From Frigidibacter sp. (GTDB lineage: Bacteria; Pseudomonadota; Alphaproteobacteria; Rhodobacterales; Rhodobacteraceae), in the NCBI RefSeq assembly GCF_030695035.1, contig NZ_JAUYTT010000010.1:310001-374000 (forward strand): a stretch of 64,000 nucleotides of DNA, written 5' to 3'. The notes under the pieces were generated by a model. It was not told the DNA's origin and made no database searches. It saw only the letters and a program-made list of their open reading frames with translations. The first letter of the stretch is position 1. The number at the start of each line of letters is the position of its first letter. A program made the translations under genes and the position numbers. Below are positions 62,483 to 64,000 of this stretch, in pieces.

Positions 62483-62925
62483 CATGGCCTCCTTGCTGCC
62501 GGGGTTAGTTGACTTCCAGCAGATCGGGCGGGCGCAGGCAACAGGGGATGCGGGGGGCTGGGGGTGATCTGGGAGGTGCTCGCCCTGGATGCAGCGCTCG
62601 GATGGCAGACCATCCGTTCGGGCGGGAACAGGCGAGGCACTGCCTCGCCGCCGCCCGTGCGGGGCCCTTCCCCCGGAGCCGCCGGCCGCGCGAGACCGAA
62701 TGAGGCCAGCGCCCGCCAGGGGCGGGGCGGGCGCTGGCCGGGCCCTTTGGGGGCCCGTCCGGTGCAGGATGCTATGGCGCGGCGTGGCGAAAGCGATGGC
62801 CTTCGCCAAGGATAGGGGCGTGAACGGCGCCGACAGGGCCGGACCTTCGCCCCAAAGCATCCCCGCCCATACTGGCCCTTACCCACTGGCTCGGCTAAGC
62901 TACGCGCAAATCAGGCGGGGGCGGC
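62483..62925. other. Structured divergent intergenic region
   Basis: About 440 bases between guaD and mgtE, with no recognised gene. It holds a 19-base perfect palindrome with one central base (GGCGAGGCA-C-TGCCTCGCC, 62631-62649) and a 14-bp stem GGCCAGCGCCCGCC/complement at 62704-62717 and 62726-62739. These structures lie far from either gene start and could be parts of a repeated intergenic element or a small RNA. Confidence 0.4.
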
Positions 62926-64000
62926 ATGGCGGATAATTCGGTCGAGGAAATCGAACGCGAGGAAGAGGACTATGGCCTGGACGCGGCCCTGGTCGGACAG
63001 ATCCTTGATGCAGTAGACGCGCATGACACGGCGCGCCTCGAGATTCTGACCGAACCGCTGCACGCCGCCGACATCGCCGACCTTCTGGAGCAGATCGGCC
63101 CCGCCGAACGGCGCGACCTTCTGCGGCTCTGGCCCCGCGGCATCGACGGCGAGGTGCTGTCCGAGATCGACGAGTCGATCCGCGAGGAGGTGATCGAGTA
63201 CCTGCCGCGCGAGATGCTGGCCGAGGCGGTGCGCGAGCTCGACTCGGACGATGTGGTCGACCTCATCGAAGACCTCGAGCAGGCTCAGCAGGAGATCATC
63301 CTCGGCGCGCTCGACAAGTCGGACCGCGCCGCCGTCGAACAGTCGATGGCCTATCCGGAATATTCCGCTGGCCGCCTGATGCAGCGCGAGGTGGTCGCCG
63401 CCCCGCAGTTCTGGACCGTCGGCCAGGCCATCGATCATTTTCGGCGCGAAGCCGACGACCTGCCCGAACTGTTCTTCGACGTCTATGTGGTCGATCCGTC
63501 CTACAAGCCGGTGGGCGCGGTGCCGATTAGCACCCTGCTGCGCAGCCGTCGCGACGTGCCCCTGGCCCAGATCATGGAGTCGCTGTCCGAAATCCCGGTC
63601 GATATGGACCAGGAGGAGGTGGCCTACATCTTCGACAAGTACCACCTGATCTCCGCCCCGGTGGTCGAGCCGGGGGGCCGCCTTGTCGGCCAGATCACCG
63701 TCGATGACATTGTCGGCGTCATCCATGAGGAAAGCCGCGAGGACATTCTGGCCCTGGCTGGCGTCTCTGACAGCGGCCGGCACGGCGGGGTCTGGGACAT
63801 GGTCGCCTCGCGCCTGCCCTGGCTGCTGCTCAATACCCTCACCGCGGCCCTGGCGGTCAGCGTCATCCAGGGGTTTGAGGCGCAGATCGCCGAGGTCGTC
63901 ACCCTGGCGGTGCTGATGCCGATCGTCGCCTCCCTGGGCGGCAATGGCGCGACCCAGACCCTGACCGTGGCTGTGCGCGCCCTGGCCAGCCGCGAACTGT
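62926..64000 (+). CDS. mgtE: Magnesium transporter MgtE (cut by window end)
   Basis: The first 358 residues are seen. The acidic MgtE N-domain (LEILTEPLHAADIADLLEQIG; LDSDDVVDLIEDLEQAQQE) is followed by two CBS motifs at about 150-270 (VYVVDPSYKPVGAVPISTLL; APVVEPGGRLVGQITVDDIV). Then come the first membrane helices (VWDMVASRLPWLLLNTLTAA; LMPIVASLGGNGATQTLTV). The channel is gated by intracellular Mg2+ binding to N and CBS domains. The 3' end is outside the window. Confidence 0.97.
   Translation, partial: MADNSVEEIEREEEDYGLDAALVGQILDAVDAHDTARLEILTEPLHAADIADLLEQIGPAERRDLLRLWPRGIDGEVLSEIDESIREEVIEYLPREMLAEAVRELDSDDVVDLIEDLEQAQQEIILGALDKSDRAAVEQSMAYPEYSAGRLMQREVVAAPQFWTVGQAIDHFRREADDLPELFFDVYVVDPSYKPVGAVPISTLLRSRRDVPLAQIMESLSEIPVDMDQEEVAYIFDKYHLISAPVVEPGGRLVGQITVDDIVGVIHEESREDILALAGVSDSGRHGGVWDMVASRLPWLLLNTLTAALAVSVIQGFEAQIAEVVTLAVLMPIVASLGGNGATQTLTVAVRALASREL

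Overview
The window looks like a chromosome segment of an alphaproteobacterium of the Rhodobacteraceae (Rhodobacter/Paracoccus group). The reasons are the GC-rich codon use of the core genes, an opgG-opgI-opgH-opgC operon as described in Rhodobacter sphaeroides, the infA-maf-RNase E/G-yacG and hisD-UPF0262 neighbourhoods, and a tRNA-His of the alphaproteobacterial type (no encoded G-1, A73). Species cannot be told from the sequence alone.

Bases 1-13541 are an integrated, visibly AT-richer island ending at a tRNA-Phe gene, with its tyrosine recombinase 20 bases from the tRNA 3' end. The left end lies outside the window. The island is packed with immune-type genes: a hipBA-like pair whose hipA is broken by an IS3-family remnant; a two-gene unit with a Cap12/Pycsar-type TIR protein (1470-2653); a TIR + SLATT membrane-protein pair (2842-4109); a tightly coupled five-gene operon (4577-8937) of PfkB-type kinase, TIR-TGT fusion, OGG-like glycosylase, QueC-like enzyme and a small TIR protein starting Met-Gly-Gly-Gly; and a TIR/NDT-like + TPR-S protein (9570-10799). 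Phage-like repressor, excisionase-like and integrase genes close the island.

The five-gene operon is the most interesting object. QueC, TGT and OGG homologues together are the ancillary cassette of type IV CBASS, but no CD-NTase is present here; TIR domains appear instead, one fused to TGT and one free with an N-terminal glycine run. I infer a type-IV-CBASS-like nucleobase-modification cassette rewired to TIR/NAD-type signalling, perhaps using the neighbouring TIR-SLATT pair as membrane effector.

Bases 13737-40463 are mostly core genome: yacG, RNase E/G, maf, infA, a nitrilase/GNAT/isomerase group, a phosphatase, UPF0262, hisD, DUF2948, murA, tRNA-Thr, fused secDF, a universal stress protein, a CPA2 antiporter, a dead cysA-like fragment, tRNA-His, the opgGIHC operon for osmoregulated periplasmic glucans, an orphan ParA, several small envelope proteins, uvrB and an NDUFS4-like complex I subunit.

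Bases 40757-64000 are accessory metabolism and efflux: a six-gene operon facing a LysR regulator (VOC dioxygenase, esterase, cysteine hydrolase, amidohydrolase, MFS exporter, pirin) resembling quinone/electrophile detoxification clusters; a decaying stretch with three pseudogenes around a PepSY membrane protein; a quinone-reductase-like gene opposite a second LysR; a TetR-controlled HlyD/RbbA-type ABC exporter operon; an MDR oxidoreductase; guanine deaminase; and the start of mgtE, cut by the window end.
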